NCBI GenBank assembly: GCA_030323885.1
Contig: CM059194.1
Coordinates: 5,247,691 to 5,311,690 of the forward strand
DNA length: 64,000 nucleotides
Reading direction: 5' to 3'
Origin: Branchipolynoe longqiensis
Lineage: Eukaryota > Annelida > Polychaeta > Phyllodocida > Polynoidae
Below are positions 63,162-64,000 of this stretch, piece after piece (position 1 is the first letter of the stretch; each line of letters begins with the position of its first letter). A program made the translations under genes and the position numbers. A model generated the notes under the pieces. The model made no database searches, was not told the origin of the DNA, and saw nothing but the letters and a program-made list of their open reading frames with translations.

Positions 63162-63420
63162 GTCAGATTCCGATAGGGGTGCATCGGACACCATGTCAAT
63201 TGTTCCTGCATTTTCATGATTCCGGCCATGATTAAAGTACTTTTGCATTGGAATATTTTCATAGATTTTATATCACTGGAAAGAACATAACCTAATCTCA
63301 CCGAAACTACACATCAAAATACCTAAATCAAAATACTTAGAGCATACAAAGCTGTAACAATGTGGCAAGGGTCACAGTTTATTATAATGGTGAATCGAGA
63401 CTAAATTTAACAATAAGCGA
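63162..63420. repeat. ~275-bp repeat, right arm of the inverted pair
   Basis: Inverted copy of 52609-52888. Confidence 0.82.
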
Positions 63421-63479
63421 GTTCAGCATTGACCGCGTGCATGTGCGAGGCCGACTTCCGGTCGTCGCCATCGGGATAA

Positions 63480-64000
63480 ACAAAGCCACGTTTTGCATTG
63501 CATGTATGGCCGTGAGTAATCTTCTTACAGAGAAAGTGAAATATCCCTAAAACCATACCACCTAGAAACTAATCACTTGGTACACATATAGAAAACATGT
63601 TTACCAAGAATATTATATTAAATTGATAAGGTTAGGGTTCTGGATTTCTATTAATTTTGAATAAAACTAACGTTTCGCACTGCGCGTACCAGCAAACTCA
63701 ATAGCAGTGAGCAATCTTCTTACAGAAAAAGTGAAATATCTCTAAGACCATATGACCTAGAAACAAATCGATTGGTACACATAGTCATATAGAAAACATG
63801 TTTACCAAGAATATTATATTAAATTGATACGGTTAGGGTTCTGGATTTCTATTAATTTTGAATAAAACTAACGTTTCGCACTGCGCGTTCCAGCAAACTC
63901 AATGGCCGTGAGCAATCTTCTTACAGAAAAAGTGAAATATCTCTAAAACCACACCACCTAGAAACACATCGCTTGGTACACATATAGAAAACATGTTTAC
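63480..64000. repeat. ~200-bp satellite, runs off the window
   Basis: At least 2.5 copies, spacing 195-201 bp, with AATCTTCTTACAGAAAAAGT and GGTTAGGGTTCTGGATTTCT. Confidence 0.9.

Overview
This is eukaryotic, animal-type DNA: two multi-exon genes with GT-AG introns, many tRNA-derived SINEs, miniature inverted-repeat DNA transposons (MITEs), LINE fragments, a tyrosine-recombinase retrotransposon and several minisatellites. An invertebrate, perhaps a mollusc or other lophotrochozoan, is my best guess, but no feature proves the phylum.

Host genes. The left third (920-20971, + strand) carries the 3' part of POLN, DNA polymerase nu (A-family polymerase domain): eleven exons whose phases join without a break to the stop codon. 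The right half (30314-49793, - strand) carries KLHDC4, a kelch-repeat protein with a C-terminal DUF4110-like domain: twelve exons that also join in frame to the stop, lacking only the first coding exon(s). The genes are convergent, with a repeat-filled spacer (20972-30313). An intact-looking tRNA-Lys(CTT) gene lies antisense in a POLN intron (8805-8877).

Introns and spacer. One tRNA-derived SINE family is present in at least fifteen copies, several broken by MITEs with visible target-site duplications. MITE families include one with GTCACATTA-type ends (TTA duplications), one with GGGTCACTC ends (4-bp duplications), one with AGTAGGTATCCC ends (WTA duplications), and an abundant ~350-bp family with AGTCCGATG ends. 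Minisatellites: 41-bp unit (3812-4190), 56-bp (9470-10768), ~22-bp (33222-34330), 41-bp (43043-43450) and 66-bp x ~41 (44400-47145); the last has an 11-unit higher-order repeat. A ~200-bp satellite occurs at three separate places.

Right end. A LINE relic (- strand, 55400-57200) is broken by a SINE in its reverse transcriptase and abuts a 5.65-kb Ngaro-like element (57201-62853) with the diagnostic split direct repeats A1-ORFs-B1-A2-B2. It encodes a Gag-like zinc-finger protein, an unusual extra ORF, RT-RNase H and a tyrosine recombinase with its catalytic residues intact. I consider this element and its extra ORF the most noteworthy system in the window. A second, truncated tyrosine-recombinase-type ORF1 sits inside a SINE at 25138-26400.
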